From: Peptostreptococcaceae bacterium
GTDB taxonomy: Bacteria > Bacillota > Clostridia > Peptostreptococcales > Peptostreptococcaceae
Length of the DNA: 64,000 bases
Direction of reading: 5' to 3'
Assembly (NCBI GenBank): GCA_902363255.1
Contig: CABIZO010000001.1
Span: forward strand, 186,001-250,000
The stretch's first letter is position 1; each line of letters begins with the position of its first letter. The translations under genes and the position numbers were made by a program. Positions 44,803 through 53,818 of the stretch are shown here, piece by piece. The notes under the pieces were generated by a model. It worked only from the letters and a program-made list of their open reading frames with translations, was not told the origin of the DNA and did not search any database.

Positions 44803-45535
44803 TGATTTTGCCTTTGTCTATGATGAACTAATGAATGAAGTTGATTATGACAATTGGGTTAAATACATTGAAGATATAATAAAAAGTGAAAATGTAGAAG
44901 TACAAAATATATTAGAATTAGCTTGTGGTACAGGGAATTTAACTATACCACTTACTAAGAAAAATTATGATATTGCAGCCATAGATATTTCAGAAGAAAT
45001 GCTACAAGTTGCTAGAGAAAAAGCAGAAAAAGAAAATGTTGAGTTAGTATTATTAGAGCAAGACATCGTAGAACTTGATTTTGATGTACCTAACTTAGAC
45101 TGTATTCTTTGTGGATGCGATGGATTTAACTACATAACTTATGACGAAGACTTAGAAGGTGTATTTGCTAAGTGTCATGAGTTGCTAAAAGAAAATGGAA
45201 TATTCATATTTGACATAAGTTCTTACTACAAATTATCAAAGGTACTAGGAAACAATATGTACGGTGAAAACAGAGAAAATGTAGCTTATATGTGGCAAAA
45301 CTACTTCGATGATTACGAAAACTTAGTAGAAATGGATTTAGCATTCTTTGTTAGAGGAGAAGACGGTAGATTCGATAAATTCGAAGAAAACCACTTACAA
45401 AGAGCTTACAAAAATGAAGAAATAATAGCATTACTAAAAAATGCAGGATTCGATTATATAAAAACTTATGGAGACTTTAAATTAGAAGCTCCAAAAGAAG
45501 ACAGCGAAAGAGTATTTTTTGTTTGTAAAAAATAA
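44789..45535 (+). CDS. SAM-dependent methyltransferase
   Basis: A 248-residue class I methyltransferase. Motif I is ILELACGTGNLTIPL, then IAAIDISEEMLQVAREKA, CILCGCDGFNYI and LKENGIFIFDISS. The acceptor is unknown. Similar genes often stand next to hslO in Clostridia, as here. It overlaps the preceding SASP-like gene and is 21 bp ahead of hslO, suggesting one transcript. Confidence 0.85.
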   Translation: MNQYSDFAFVYDELMNEVDYDNWVKYIEDIIKSENVEVQNILELACGTGNLTIPLTKKNYDIAAIDISEEMLQVAREKAEKENVELVLLEQDIVELDFDVPNLDCILCGCDGFNYITYDEDLEGVFAKCHELLKENGIFIFDISSYYKLSKVLGNNMYGENRENVAYMWQNYFDDYENLVEMDLAFFVRGEDGRFDKFEENHLQRAYKNEEIIALLKNAGFDYIKTYGDFKLEAPKEDSERVFFVCKK

Positions 45536-45556
45536 CAACACACGGAGGGAAAAACA

Positions 45557-46441
45557 ATGAAGGATTACGTTATAAAAGCAACTAGTGGAAATGGACAAGT
45601 GAGGGCATACGTTGGTATAACTAAAAACTTAGTTCAAACAGCTAGAGACAATCACAATACGATAAAAGTTGCAACTGCAGCTCTTGGAAGAACATTAACA
45701 GCTACAGCAATGATGGGATTAATGATGAAAAATGACAATGACGAGTTAAGTGTAATAATAAAAGGTGGAGGACCAATAGGTACTATACTTACAACTGCTG
45801 ACTCAAAAGGAAATGTTAAAGGTTATGTACAATACCCAGACTTAAATGGTGTGGAAGTACAAGATTATCCAAATGGAAAATTAAACGTTGCTGGAGCAGT
45901 AGGAAAAGAAGGATATGTTAAAGTAATAAAAGACTTAGGACTTAGAGAGCCTTATGTTGGTTCTTACCCATTAGTAAGTGGAGAAATAGCAGAAGACTTT
46001 ACTCACTACTTTGCATTATCTGAGCAAACTCCATCAGTAGTTTCTTTAGGAGTTCTTACAACTGAAACTACAGTTGAGCAAGCTGGAGGATTAATAGTTC
46101 AATTAATGCCAGATGCAACAGAAGAAACTATAGCTACTTTAGAGCAAAACGTAGCTAAGTTAAAATCAGTTACTACAATGTTAAGTGAAGGAATGACTCC
46201 AGACGATATATTAAATCTAGTATTAGAAGGATTAGATCCAAAAATATTAGATATATGTGATGTTAAATTTGACTGTAACTGTTCAAAAGATAGAATAAAG
46301 AAAATTTTAATATCATTAGGTAGAGAAACTTTAACTGAAATAATAGAAGAAGATAAGCAAGCTGAAATAAGCTGCCACTTCTGCAATAGTGCTTACAACT
46401 ATACTGAAGAAGAATTAAGAGAAATATTAAATGAAATGTAG
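45557..46441 (+). CDS. hslO: Hsp33 redox-regulated chaperone
   Basis: A 294-residue cytoplasmic holdase chaperone activated by oxidation. The four zinc-binding cysteines near the C-terminus are visible as CNC in DCNCSKDRI and CHFC in ISCHFCNSAYNY. The N-terminal substrate-binding domain starts KDYVIKATSGNGQVRAYV. The GGAGGG site and terminator are clear. Confidence 0.96.
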   Translation: MKDYVIKATSGNGQVRAYVGITKNLVQTARDNHNTIKVATAALGRTLTATAMMGLMMKNDNDELSVIIKGGGPIGTILTTADSKGNVKGYVQYPDLNGVEVQDYPNGKLNVAGAVGKEGYVKVIKDLGLREPYVGSYPLVSGEIAEDFTHYFALSEQTPSVVSLGVLTTETTVEQAGGLIVQLMPDATEETIATLEQNVAKLKSVTTMLSEGMTPDDILNLVLEGLDPKILDICDVKFDCNCSKDRIKKILISLGRETLTEIIEEDKQAEISCHFCNSAYNYTEEELREILNEM

Positions 46442-46450
46442 TTAATATAT

Positions 46451-46482
46451 AAAAGGAGTTGTCGCAAGACAGCTCTTTTTTG
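46451..46482 (+). terminator. Terminator after hslO
   Basis: AGGAGTTGTC pairs with GACAGCTCTTT (with a G-U), loop GCAA, followed by six T. Confidence 0.85.
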
Positions 46483-46531
46483 TTGTATAAATATATGACA
46501 TAACTTTGGCGAATTATATGAGGACTAAAAA

Positions 46532-46815
46532 GTACGCCATTTAAAGTAAAGGTACACCATTTAGAGTAAAGATGCATTATTTGGTGTCCTGGTGTACTGT
46601 TTGGTGGAAGAAATAGCTCCGAATATTAGGTACAGGTACACCAGAGGTACATCAAAAGGCTATTTTGGTGTACCAGCTATGATTGAGTCATACCAACGCT
46701 TTTATAGAAAAAGTACACCAAGTACACTAGAAATTATGAAAACTGATCGGTTTTAAATATCATTAAAAAATAGTATATATTTTATAGTGTTGTAGAATTT
46801 GGTGTCCTGGCGTAC
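46532..46815. repeat. Cluster of GTACACC-type repeats, possible insertion-element scar
   Basis: Two 20-bp units, 46532-46551 and 46552-46571 (18 of 20 identical), abut, and a third degenerate unit follows. TTTGGTGTCCTGGTGTAC at 46580-46597 recurs as TTTGGTGTCCTGGCGTAC at 46798-46815. An inverted pair GGTACACCA (46635) / TGGTGTACC (46666) and GTACACC at 46713 lie between. No open frame fills the region. Multiple repeats like these occur at the ends of IS21-type elements, so a deleted element or a MITE is possible. Confidence 0.5.
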
Positions 46816-46837
46816 CAAATTGAAAAACTTAGTATTA

Positions 46838-46890
46838 TAAAAAGCCTTTCATAAGCGGAGCTGTATTCCTACAAATGAAAGGCCTTTTAT
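46838..46890 (-). terminator. Terminator of the gdpD-symporter operon
   Basis: AAAAGCCTTTCAT (46840-46852) pairs with ATGAAAGGCCTTTT (46875-46888). On the reverse strand a T-rich tract follows, so it ends the symporter transcript. Confidence 0.75.
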
Positions 46891-46917
46891 TATATGCTAT
46901 AAATTTTTAATTTAGGA

Positions 46918-48396
46918 TTAACCAACTTGTTCGTTTTTCTTTTTATCTAATCTATCTTCCCAGAAATCAGCACCTGTTATACCTAGTTTAACTGGATCGA
47001 AAGTTAAATCTTCTCTAGCTATACCAGCTTTTCTTTGGGCTTCGTAATCGTGAAGACAAGCAAGAGCAGGCTTAGTCATGAAGAATATTGCTATTATATT
47101 TATCCAAGCAGTTATACCAACACCTATATCACCTAAAGTCCAAGCAAGTCCTGCTTTTCTGATACATCCAAAGTAAACTGTAGATAATAAAACAACTCTT
47201 AATATGTTAAGTGGTAATTTACCAACTTCTTTGTTAAATAATTTCTTTGATAAGTAACTTAAGTTTGTTTCTGCTATGTAGTAAGATGCCATTGCTGATG
47301 TAAATGCAAAGAAGAATAATGCAACAGCAACAAATGATTTACCGAATCCAGGAACAAATGAATCTATTGCTAACTGAGTAAATGATGGACCATATTCAAC
47401 TCCGGGTAAATACTCAACAAGCATTGCACCGTCTGGGCCAACAACGTTGTAAGTTTGGCATATTAATATCATGAAAGCAGTAGCTGAACATACAACTAAA
47501 GTATCTATATAAACTGAGAATGATTGTAAGAAACCTTGCTCAGCAGGGTGATTAGCTTCAGCAGCTGCAGCAGATTGAGGACCAGTACCTCTACCAGCTT
47601 CGTTTGAGTAAACTCCACGTTTTACACCCCAAGAAACAGTAAGACCCATTATACCAGCAAATGCCTGCTCAGCACCAAATGCAGATTTGAATATTAAAGC
47701 AACAACACCTGGTAATTTGTCTATATTAAATACTATTATTAAAAGAGCCATTACTATGTAAGCAAGTCCCATGAAAGGTACTATTAACTCAGCAACAACA
47801 CCTATTCTTTTTATACCACCAAATATTATAAGCCCTAAAACCGCTATTAATGCTAATCCAACTATGTTAGATTCTAATCCGAAAGCAGTGTTCATACTGT
47901 TTGCTATTGAGTTAGCTTGCACACCAGGAAGCAAAAGTCCCATAGCTATAAGAGTAGCCATAGCGAAAAGCATTCCAAATCCTTTTTTACCAAGACCTTT
48001 TTCTATGTAGTAAGCAGGTCCCCCTCTATATTGTCCGTCTTCTTCAACTTTGTATAATTGTCCTAAAGTTGATTCAACAAAAGCAGTGCCAGCACCTAAG
48101 AATGCTATAATCCACATCCAGAATATTGCCCCAGGACCACCAAGAGCGATGGCAGTACCAACACCAGCGATATTTCCAGTACCTATTCTACCAGCAAGTG
48201 AAACAGATAAAGCTTGGAAAGAAGATATACCTTTTTCTGATTTTTTTCTATTTATTGCAAGTCCAGACATTTCTTTAACTTGTCTAATTTGTAAAAAGCG
48301 TGTTCTGCAAGAGAAGTATATACCAGCAATTAAAAATAATCCAACTAACCAATTACTCCACACTATATCATTTATTTTTGTAATAACTTGTTCCAT
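46918..48396 (-). CDS. Alanine/glycine:cation symporter (AGCS family)
   Basis: A 492-residue sodium- or proton-coupled amino acid importer with about 11 helices. The signature is present as GRIGTGNIAGVGTAIALGGPGAIFW-type sequence near the N-terminus and GVKRGVYSNEAGRGTGPQSAA in the middle. ATG 48396 has GGAGG directly upstream; the TTG at 48408 overlaps that site. It follows gdpD after 12 bp. Pairing with a phosphodiesterase gene is unusual but probably just a shared promoter. Confidence 0.92.
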   Translation of the reverse strand: MEQVITKINDIVWSNWLVGLFLIAGIYFSCRTRFLQIRQVKEMSGLAINRKKSEKGISSFQALSVSLAGRIGTGNIAGVGTAIALGGPGAIFWMWIIAFLGAGTAFVESTLGQLYKVEEDGQYRGGPAYYIEKGLGKKGFGMLFAMATLIAMGLLLPGVQANSIANSMNTAFGLESNIVGLALIAVLGLIIFGGIKRIGVVAELIVPFMGLAYIVMALLIIVFNIDKLPGVVALIFKSAFGAEQAFAGIMGLTVSWGVKRGVYSNEAGRGTGPQSAAAAEANHPAEQGFLQSFSVYIDTLVVCSATAFMILICQTYNVVGPDGAMLVEYLPGVEYGPSFTQLAIDSFVPGFGKSFVAVALFFFAFTSAMASYYIAETNLSYLSKKLFNKEVGKLPLNILRVVLLSTVYFGCIRKAGLAWTLGDIGVGITAWINIIAIFFMTKPALACLHDYEAQRKAGIAREDLTFDPVKLGITGADFWEDRLDKKKNEQVG

Positions 48397-48408
48397 TTGA
48401 TCCTCCAA

Positions 48409-49152
48409 TTAAATATATTCTTTTAATATTTCATTCATTAAATCAGGATAGTCTGAGAATACGCCATCTACATTGAACTCTATCATTTTTCTCATTGCAG
48501 TAGGTTTATTAACAGTATAAACAAATACTTTTATGTTATTTTCATGAGCAATATCTACTATTTCTTTTGAAACTAATTCTTGAGAAATATTGATGCTATA
48601 AACTTTTGTATTTAATTTCTTCGCATGTTCTACAACATTGGCTTCTGGAGCATAATCTTTTTCGTATTCATAAAGAGCACCATATCTAAAACTATTATCT
48701 AAGTTGTATAAAATGTCTAAGCACTTATGATTAAAAGAAGACATGAATATCTTATCTTCAATACCATATTCTTTGATTAAATCTAGAAGATCTTGTTCTA
48801 AATCATAGTGTATTAAATCAGTTTTTGCTTCAATGTTTAAAATAATATTTTTGTTTTTGATTAAATCAAAAACTTCTCTTAATGTTGGAACTTTACAATT
48901 TTCATTTTCAATAAATTCAAATTTTCTACACATAAAGCTTTTGATTTCTTCAAGTGTATAATCTTTTATAAGTCCTTTTCCCTTAAATGTCCTTTGAACA
49001 TCTTCGTCATGGATAACAACCAAGTGTCCGTCTTTACTTTTGTGAACATCTAGCTCAATTCCATCTACACCTATTGATAAAGCTTTTGAAAAAGCTAACA
49101 TAGTGTTTTCAGGATAGTCTCCACTTGCCCCTCTATGAGCAAAAACTTTCAT
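48409..49152 (-). CDS. Glycerophosphodiester phosphodiesterase
   Basis: A 247-residue TIM-barrel enzyme that frees glycerol-3-phosphate from glycerophosphodiesters. Metal and catalytic residues appear in AHRGASGDYPENT, GIELDVHKSKDGHLVVIHDE and LNIEAKTD. No signal peptide is present, so it acts in the cytoplasm. It sits behind a leader with a strong terminator that GlpP may control. The product feeds GlpA, encoded 2 kb away. Confidence 0.92.
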   Translation of the reverse strand: MKVFAHRGASGDYPENTMLAFSKALSIGVDGIELDVHKSKDGHLVVIHDEDVQRTFKGKGLIKDYTLEEIKSFMCRKFEFIENENCKVPTLREVFDLIKNKNIILNIEAKTDLIHYDLEQDLLDLIKEYGIEDKIFMSSFNHKCLDILYNLDNSFRYGALYEYEKDYAPEANVVEHAKKLNTKVYSINISQELVSKEIVDIAHENNIKVFVYTVNKPTAMRKMIEFNVDGVFSDYPDLMNEILKEYI

Positions 49153-49182
49153 CCTTTTTCCTCCCTTGTTTGCACAAAAACA

Positions 49183-49256
49183 AAAAAGAGAGAGTCTATT
49201 AAAAGACGGACAGAAAAGTCCTGTGGTTTAATAATAGCTCTCTCATATATTCTCCG
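49183..49256 (-). promoter_or_regulatory. Attenuator leader of gdpD (probable GlpP target)
   Basis: On the reverse strand, CACGGAGAA (49256-49248) is followed by a long hairpin: GAGAGAG (49244-49238) with CTCTCTC (49194-49188), an AU-rich inner stem and an apical GGAC/GTCC, and then six T. A terminator inside the 5' leader implies antitermination. The glpA leader has the same CGG(G)AGAA then AGAGAG arrangement, which suggests GlpP with glycerol-3-phosphate. Confidence 0.6.
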
Positions 49257-49361
49257 TGCTATAATATAAAAATTTTAACTAAGTTTAGTATAATTTGGAA
49301 AATGTTTTCTGTCAATGCTTGACGTGCATTTAACATACTTTTTACAAATTTAATAAAATAT

Positions 49362-49448
49362 TTGACAAAATATAAAAGATAAATTAGTCTAATAAATAAG
49401 AGATGAGGAGAAAAGGATTTTTATTAAGGAATCTTTTTCTCCTTTTTT
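49362..49448 (+). promoter_or_regulatory. Promoter and promoter-proximal terminator upstream of mgtC
   Basis: TTGACA (49362-49367) and TAGTCT (49385-49390) are 17 bp apart. Starting a few bases on, AGGAGAAAAGGATT (49406-49419) pairs with AATCTTTTTCTCCT (49430-49443), followed by T6. Transcripts would be stopped after about 50 nt unless relieved. The rest up to 49634 contains a GC-richer stretch with AGCGAAG repeats (49573-49610). Confidence 0.5.
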
Positions 49449-49634
49449 ACATGCAAGTAAATTACGACGTTCTCTAATCGGTGGAAAATATATGCATTTG
49501 AGTAATATAAATAAATTCAGGGTTAGATGAACATGTAAAAAAGCTTTTGAGTAACGGAGTTGCCTGATGGGGTAGCGAAGGCATCTCGTTGACGATATGA
49601 GCGAAGCGAATTTTTTATTTTGGGGAGGTAGTAT

Positions 49635-50291
49635 ATGGGAGAAAAAGAAATAATAATTAGACTCTTACTGGCAACTATAGTTGGAGGTATTACAGGAATA
49701 GAAAGAGAGCGATCAAATAAGGTAGCAGGATTTAGAACTCATATATTAGTATCTTTAGGTGCATGTATAGCTTCCATAACATCATTAGATTTATTTTTAC
49801 AATTTCACACAATAAGTAATTTAGACCCAGCACGACTTTCAGCACAAGTTTTATCTGGTATAGGTTTCTTAGGTGCAGGGACAATACTGAAAACTTCAAA
49901 TAGAGTGGTAGGTCTTACTACCGCAGCAGGGATATGGTCTACGGCATGTATTGGAATTGCTATAGGCTATGGATATTATTTCTTAGGAATAGTGTCTTGG
50001 TTAATATTACTTATAGTTTTATACATTTTAAAATTTATAGACTCATCATTAAAAAGAACCAAATCAGGCAAAATTGTATTAAAAATAGAGGATGATAATA
50101 CTTTACCTCTTGTGTTAAGTTTGTTAGATGATATGGATGTTGAATCACACAAACTTACCATAAATAAAAAGGATAATGAGTGGATAGTTAACTTTACTAT
50201 TGTTTATAAAGATAATAGAAAAATAAGTGAAATAGCAAAATTATTTTATTCAATAGACAATAACATTAGCATTGATTATTGTGGGGCTTAA
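49635..50291 (+). CDS. MgtC/SapB family membrane protein
   Basis: A 218-residue protein with four or five helices in the first 140 residues, opening with RLLLATIVGGITGIERERSNKVAGFRT-type sequence, the conserved MgtC start. The motif LSGIGFLGAGTILK and LTTAAGIWSTACIGIAIGYG follow. The C-terminal domain is a small ACT-like fold. MgtC proteins affect Mg2+ and phosphate homeostasis and ATP synthase. It precedes glpP by 64 bp. GGGGAGG ribosome site. Confidence 0.9.
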   Translation: MGEKEIIIRLLLATIVGGITGIERERSNKVAGFRTHILVSLGACIASITSLDLFLQFHTISNLDPARLSAQVLSGIGFLGAGTILKTSNRVVGLTTAAGIWSTACIGIAIGYGYYFLGIVSWLILLIVLYILKFIDSSLKRTKSGKIVLKIEDDNTLPLVLSLLDDMDVESHKLTINKKDNEWIVNFTIVYKDNRKISEIAKLFYSIDNNISIDYCGA

Positions 50292-50355
50292 TGTATAATG
50301 AGTTTAGATAGATAAAATATTAGTGGTTTTTTAGGAAGGAATAAATTAAATAATT

Positions 50356-50907
50356 ATGAGAGAATTATTAGAATGTAATCCTATAATAGGAGCTATAAAG
50401 GATGATCATGATTTAGAAAAGGTTATAGATTCTGACTGTAATGTTGTGTTTTTGCTAAATGGAGATATTCTGACATTAAAAGAGAAAGTGAACAAACTTA
50501 AGTTAAATGACAAAAGTGTTTTTGTTCATTTGGATATGATAGGTGGAATATCGAGCAATCCTGTAATTGTAAAGTATTTAAAAAATGAGTTTCATATAGA
50601 TGGAATAATAACTACAAAGACAAGTTTAGTGAAAAAAGCGTTGGAAGAAAATATACATGTGGTACAAAGAATATTCTTGTTAGATTCTATATCGTTACAA
50701 ACTTCAATGGAAAACATAAGAAGAGTAAAACCAAGTGCAATTGAAATTATGCCAGGTGTAATTACTAAAGCAGTAAAAAGATTACACAAAGAGTTCCCAG
50801 ATCTACCTATAATTTGTGGGGGATTAATTGATAATAAGCAAGAAATTATAGATGTATTAAAGTGTGGAGCGATGGCAGTATCAACTACGAAAAAAGAATT
50901 ATGGTAA
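50356..50907 (+). CDS. glpP: Glycerol-3-phosphate responsive antiterminator
   Basis: A 183-residue TIM-barrel-like RNA-binding protein that, with glycerol-3-phosphate, prevents termination in leaders of glycerol genes. Conserved stretches: NPIIGAIKDDHDLEKVI, VFVHLDMIGGIS, IDGIITTKTSLVKKA, IEIMPGVITKAVKRL and ICGGLIDNKQEI. Two leaders with matching signals are within 1.3 kb (gdpD and glpA). Confidence 0.94.
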   Translation: MRELLECNPIIGAIKDDHDLEKVIDSDCNVVFLLNGDILTLKEKVNKLKLNDKSVFVHLDMIGGISSNPVIVKYLKNEFHIDGIITTKTSLVKKALEENIHVVQRIFLLDSISLQTSMENIRRVKPSAIEIMPGVITKAVKRLHKEFPDLPIICGGLIDNKQEIIDVLKCGAMAVSTTKKELW

Positions 50908-51000
50908 TATTATCATAAAAGTAGTGACAAAACGATTTCATTTGAATATAATGATTAATGTAAAAGGAAATTTTAAACAGAAAATAATAAAAGTTAATAT

Positions 51001-51062
51001 ATATGGCGGGAGAACAGAGAGCCTTTTCTATAAGTAATTATAGGGGGGCTCTCTGTTTTTTT
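51001..51062 (+). promoter_or_regulatory. Attenuator leader of glpA (probable GlpP target)
   Basis: GGCGGGAGAA (51005-51014) is followed by the hairpin ACAGAGAGCC (51014-51023) with GGCTCTCTGT (51047-51056), with an inner CTATA/TATAG stem, and seven T. It lies between glpP and glpA, just ahead of the glpA ribosome site. It shares the GGAGAA and AGAGAG signals with the gdpD leader. Confidence 0.7.
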
Positions 51063-51085
51063 GTTGCTAAAAAGGAGGCAATAAT

Positions 51086-52558
51086 ATGTTTGATGTAGCA
51101 ATTATAGGTGCTGGTATTGCAGGAAGTGCAATAGCTAGGCAACTATCAAAATATGATTTAAAAACAGTAGTTTTAGAAAAAGGTGTGGAGGTTTGCCAAG
51201 GAACAACAAAGGCAAATAGTGCCATAGTTCATGGTGGATTCGATGCAAAAGAAGGTACATTAAAAGCTAAGCTAAATGTTTTAGGTTGTAAAATGTACCC
51301 AAGTATTTGCGAAGAATTAAGTGTTGAATACAAAAATAATGGATCATTGGTTTTAGCTTTCAATGAAGATGATATGAAGCACATACATGAGCTTTATGAA
51401 AGAGGATTAACAAATGGAGTAAGTGGCCTTGAAATAATAGATGGTAACAAAGTTAAAGAAATAGAGCCTAATGTCAATGAAGAAGTAGTTGGAGCTCTTT
51501 GGTGTAAAAGTTCTGGAATAGTATGTCCATTTAACTTCAATATAGCTCTTATGGAAAATGCCATTACAAATGGAGTAGAGCTAAAGTTGGAAAATGAAGT
51601 TCTAAATATAAAAAGAATAGAAGAAGAGAATTGTTTTGAAATAAAAACTAATAAAGAGAAGATAAAGTCAAAGTATGTGATAAATGCAGCTGGTGTTTAT
51701 TCAGATAAAATAAATAACCTTATTGGTGGAAATGAATTTTATATCATACCAAGAAAGGGAGAATACAAAATTCTTGATAAATCAGAAGGATGCAAAGCAA
51801 GTCACACTTTATTTACTTGCCCAACTGAAAAAGGTAAGGGAGTGCTAGTTACTCAAACAGTTCATGGAAACTTGTTAGTAGGTCCAAATGCACAAGAAGT
51901 GGAAAGAGAGGACATAACTACAAGCAAAGCTGGTTTAAAAGAAATTATGGATGGTGGAAGAAAATCTATTCAAAATGTGGATTTCTCAAAAACAATAACA
52001 TCTTTTGCTGGAGTTAGAGCTACACCAAACACGGGAGATTTCATGATATTCAAGTCACAAGTAACAAAAGGATTTATAAATGTGGCTGGAATAGAATCAC
52101 CAGGACTAGCATCAGCACCAGCCATAGCTTTATATGTGGAAGATTTATTAAAAGAAGTTATGGATGAAGACAATAGGAATTTAGAACCAAATAAAAACTT
52201 CAACCCAATAAGAATAAAAAATAAACCTTTTATGGAAATGAGTTCAATGGAACAAAGAGAGATTTTAAATAAAGATGGAAGATATAAAACTATAATCTGC
52301 AGATGTGAAAATATCACAGAAGGGGAAATAGTTGATGCTATAAATAGACCTTGTGGAGCAAAAACAGTAGATGGTGTAAAAAGAAGGGTTAGACCTGGTA
52401 TGGGAAGGTGCCAAGGAGGGTTCTGTGGACCAAAGGTAGTTGAAATTTTAGCAAGAGAATTAAATATTACACCGGAAGAAGTTCTAAAGGATTATGAGAA
52501 TTCAAATATGTTAGTTGGAAAACTTAAGGAAGTAAGAGGTGAGACTGTTGAAATATAA
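51086..52558 (+). CDS. glpA: FAD-dependent glycerol-3-phosphate dehydrogenase, GlpA type
   Basis: A 490-residue flavoprotein. The FAD motif GAGIAGSAIARQLSKYD opens the chain (about residue 8), then ANSAIVHGGFDAKEGTLKAKL, and the DAO-type fold continues. A C-terminal BFD-like iron-sulfur domain is present: CRCENITEGEIVDAI then GMGRCQGGFCGPKV. It probably oxidises glycerol-3-phosphate with GlpB-like and DUF1667 partners. It overlaps the next gene by 20 bp. Confidence 0.88.
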   Translation: MFDVAIIGAGIAGSAIARQLSKYDLKTVVLEKGVEVCQGTTKANSAIVHGGFDAKEGTLKAKLNVLGCKMYPSICEELSVEYKNNGSLVLAFNEDDMKHIHELYERGLTNGVSGLEIIDGNKVKEIEPNVNEEVVGALWCKSSGIVCPFNFNIALMENAITNGVELKLENEVLNIKRIEEENCFEIKTNKEKIKSKYVINAAGVYSDKINNLIGGNEFYIIPRKGEYKILDKSEGCKASHTLFTCPTEKGKGVLVTQTVHGNLLVGPNAQEVEREDITTSKAGLKEIMDGGRKSIQNVDFSKTITSFAGVRATPNTGDFMIFKSQVTKGFINVAGIESPGLASAPAIALYVEDLLKEVMDEDNRNLEPNKNFNPIRIKNKPFMEMSSMEQREILNKDGRYKTIICRCENITEGEIVDAINRPCGAKTVDGVKRRVRPGMGRCQGGFCGPKVVEILARELNITPEEVLKDYENSNMLVGKLKEVRGETVEI

Positions 52559-53816
52559 TGTTGTAGTAATTGGAGGGGGTCCAGCAGGACTTGGAGCAGC
52601 TGTTGAGGCAAAGAAAAATGGAGCAGAAAGTGTTTTAATAGTAGAAAGAGATAGAGAATTAGGTGGGATTTTAAATCAGTGTATTCACAATGGATTTGGT
52701 TTACATGAGCTTAAGGAAGAATTAACAGGACCAGAGTATGCAGGCAGATTTATTGAAATGGCAGCAGAAAACAATATAGATCACGTATTAAATACTATGG
52801 TTATTAGTATAGGTGAAGATGGAGAAAACAAAATAGTAAGAACTTTAGGGGAAAATGGATTAGAAAATATAAAGGCAGATGCTGTGGTTCTTGCTATGGG
52901 ATGTAGAGAAAGAACAAGAGGGGCTATAGATATTCCAGGATATAGACCAGCAGGGGTTTATAATGCAGGAGCAGCCCAAAGATATATGAACATGGAAGGT
53001 TACATGGTAGGTAAAAAAGTAGTAATCTATGGTTCAGGAGATATAGGACTAATAATGGCAAGACGTATGACTTTAGAAGGTGCAGAAGTTAAATGTGTGG
53101 TAGAAATAAATCCTCATTCAAGTGGATTAACTAGAAATATAGTTCAATGTTTAGATGATTTTAATATTCCTTTAAAATTACAAACATGCATAAACTACAT
53201 ACATGGAAAAGATAGAGTGGAAGGTGTAACTTTAGCAAAATTAGATGAAAATAGAGAGGTTGTACCAGGCAGTGAAGAATTTATAGAATGCGATACTTTA
53301 CTACTTTCGGTAGGATTAATACCAGAAAATGAGCTTTCAACAAATGTGGGAGTGGAGTTAGACAGAAAAACTAGTGGACCAATTGTGGATAGTAGTATGT
53401 CTACTAATATAGAAGGAATTTTTGCTTGTGGAAATGTAGTTCATGTTCACGACTTGGTGGATTTTGTTACAAAAGAAAGTAGAATAGCAGGAAGAGAAGC
53501 TGCTTTATACGTTAAAAATAAAAAAGAAAGATTAAGCAAATCAGAAGATAAAAAAATAAACACTGTGGCAGGGGATGGAATATCTTATATTGTGCCACAA
53601 AGTTTAAATCTGGACTCAAAAGAAGATATAAATCTATTTATGAGAGTCAGAAATATTTGTAACAAGAAAAAATTAGTTGTTAGAAGTGGAGATAATATAA
53701 TTTTAGAAAAGAAAAGACCTCATATGATACCATCAGAAATGGAAACTTTAAAAATAGATAAAGAAAAATTATCTCTAATAAAAGAAGATATAAGTATTTG
53801 TGTGGAGGAGGTTTAA
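52539..53816 (+). CDS. NAD(P)/FAD-dependent oxidoreductase, GlpB-like partner
   Basis: A 425-residue two-dinucleotide-domain flavoprotein. The FAD motif is VIGGGPAGLGAAVEAKKNGA and the NAD motif VVIYGSGDIGLIMARRM; a redox-active Cys region is LNQCIHNGFG. It is coded within the glpA-glpB-DUF1667 set found in many anaerobes. The GTG start at 52539 follows AAGGA; a TTG at 52548 is an alternative. It overlaps glpA. Confidence 0.85.
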   Translation: MRLLKYNVVVIGGGPAGLGAAVEAKKNGAESVLIVERDRELGGILNQCIHNGFGLHELKEELTGPEYAGRFIEMAAENNIDHVLNTMVISIGEDGENKIVRTLGENGLENIKADAVVLAMGCRERTRGAIDIPGYRPAGVYNAGAAQRYMNMEGYMVGKKVVIYGSGDIGLIMARRMTLEGAEVKCVVEINPHSSGLTRNIVQCLDDFNIPLKLQTCINYIHGKDRVEGVTLAKLDENREVVPGSEEFIECDTLLLSVGLIPENELSTNVGVELDRKTSGPIVDSSMSTNIEGIFACGNVVHVHDLVDFVTKESRIAGREAALYVKNKKERLSKSEDKKINTVAGDGISYIVPQSLNLDSKEDINLFMRVRNICNKKKLVVRSGDNIILEKKRPHMIPSEMETLKIDKEKLSLIKEDISICVEEV

Positions 53817-53818
53817 TC

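Noticed and set aside
46442..46917. CRISPR array in the repeat-rich gap after hslO
   Set aside because: The repeats are 7-20 bp, occur in both orientations and abut or are irregularly spaced; there are no equal-length spacers and no cas genes.
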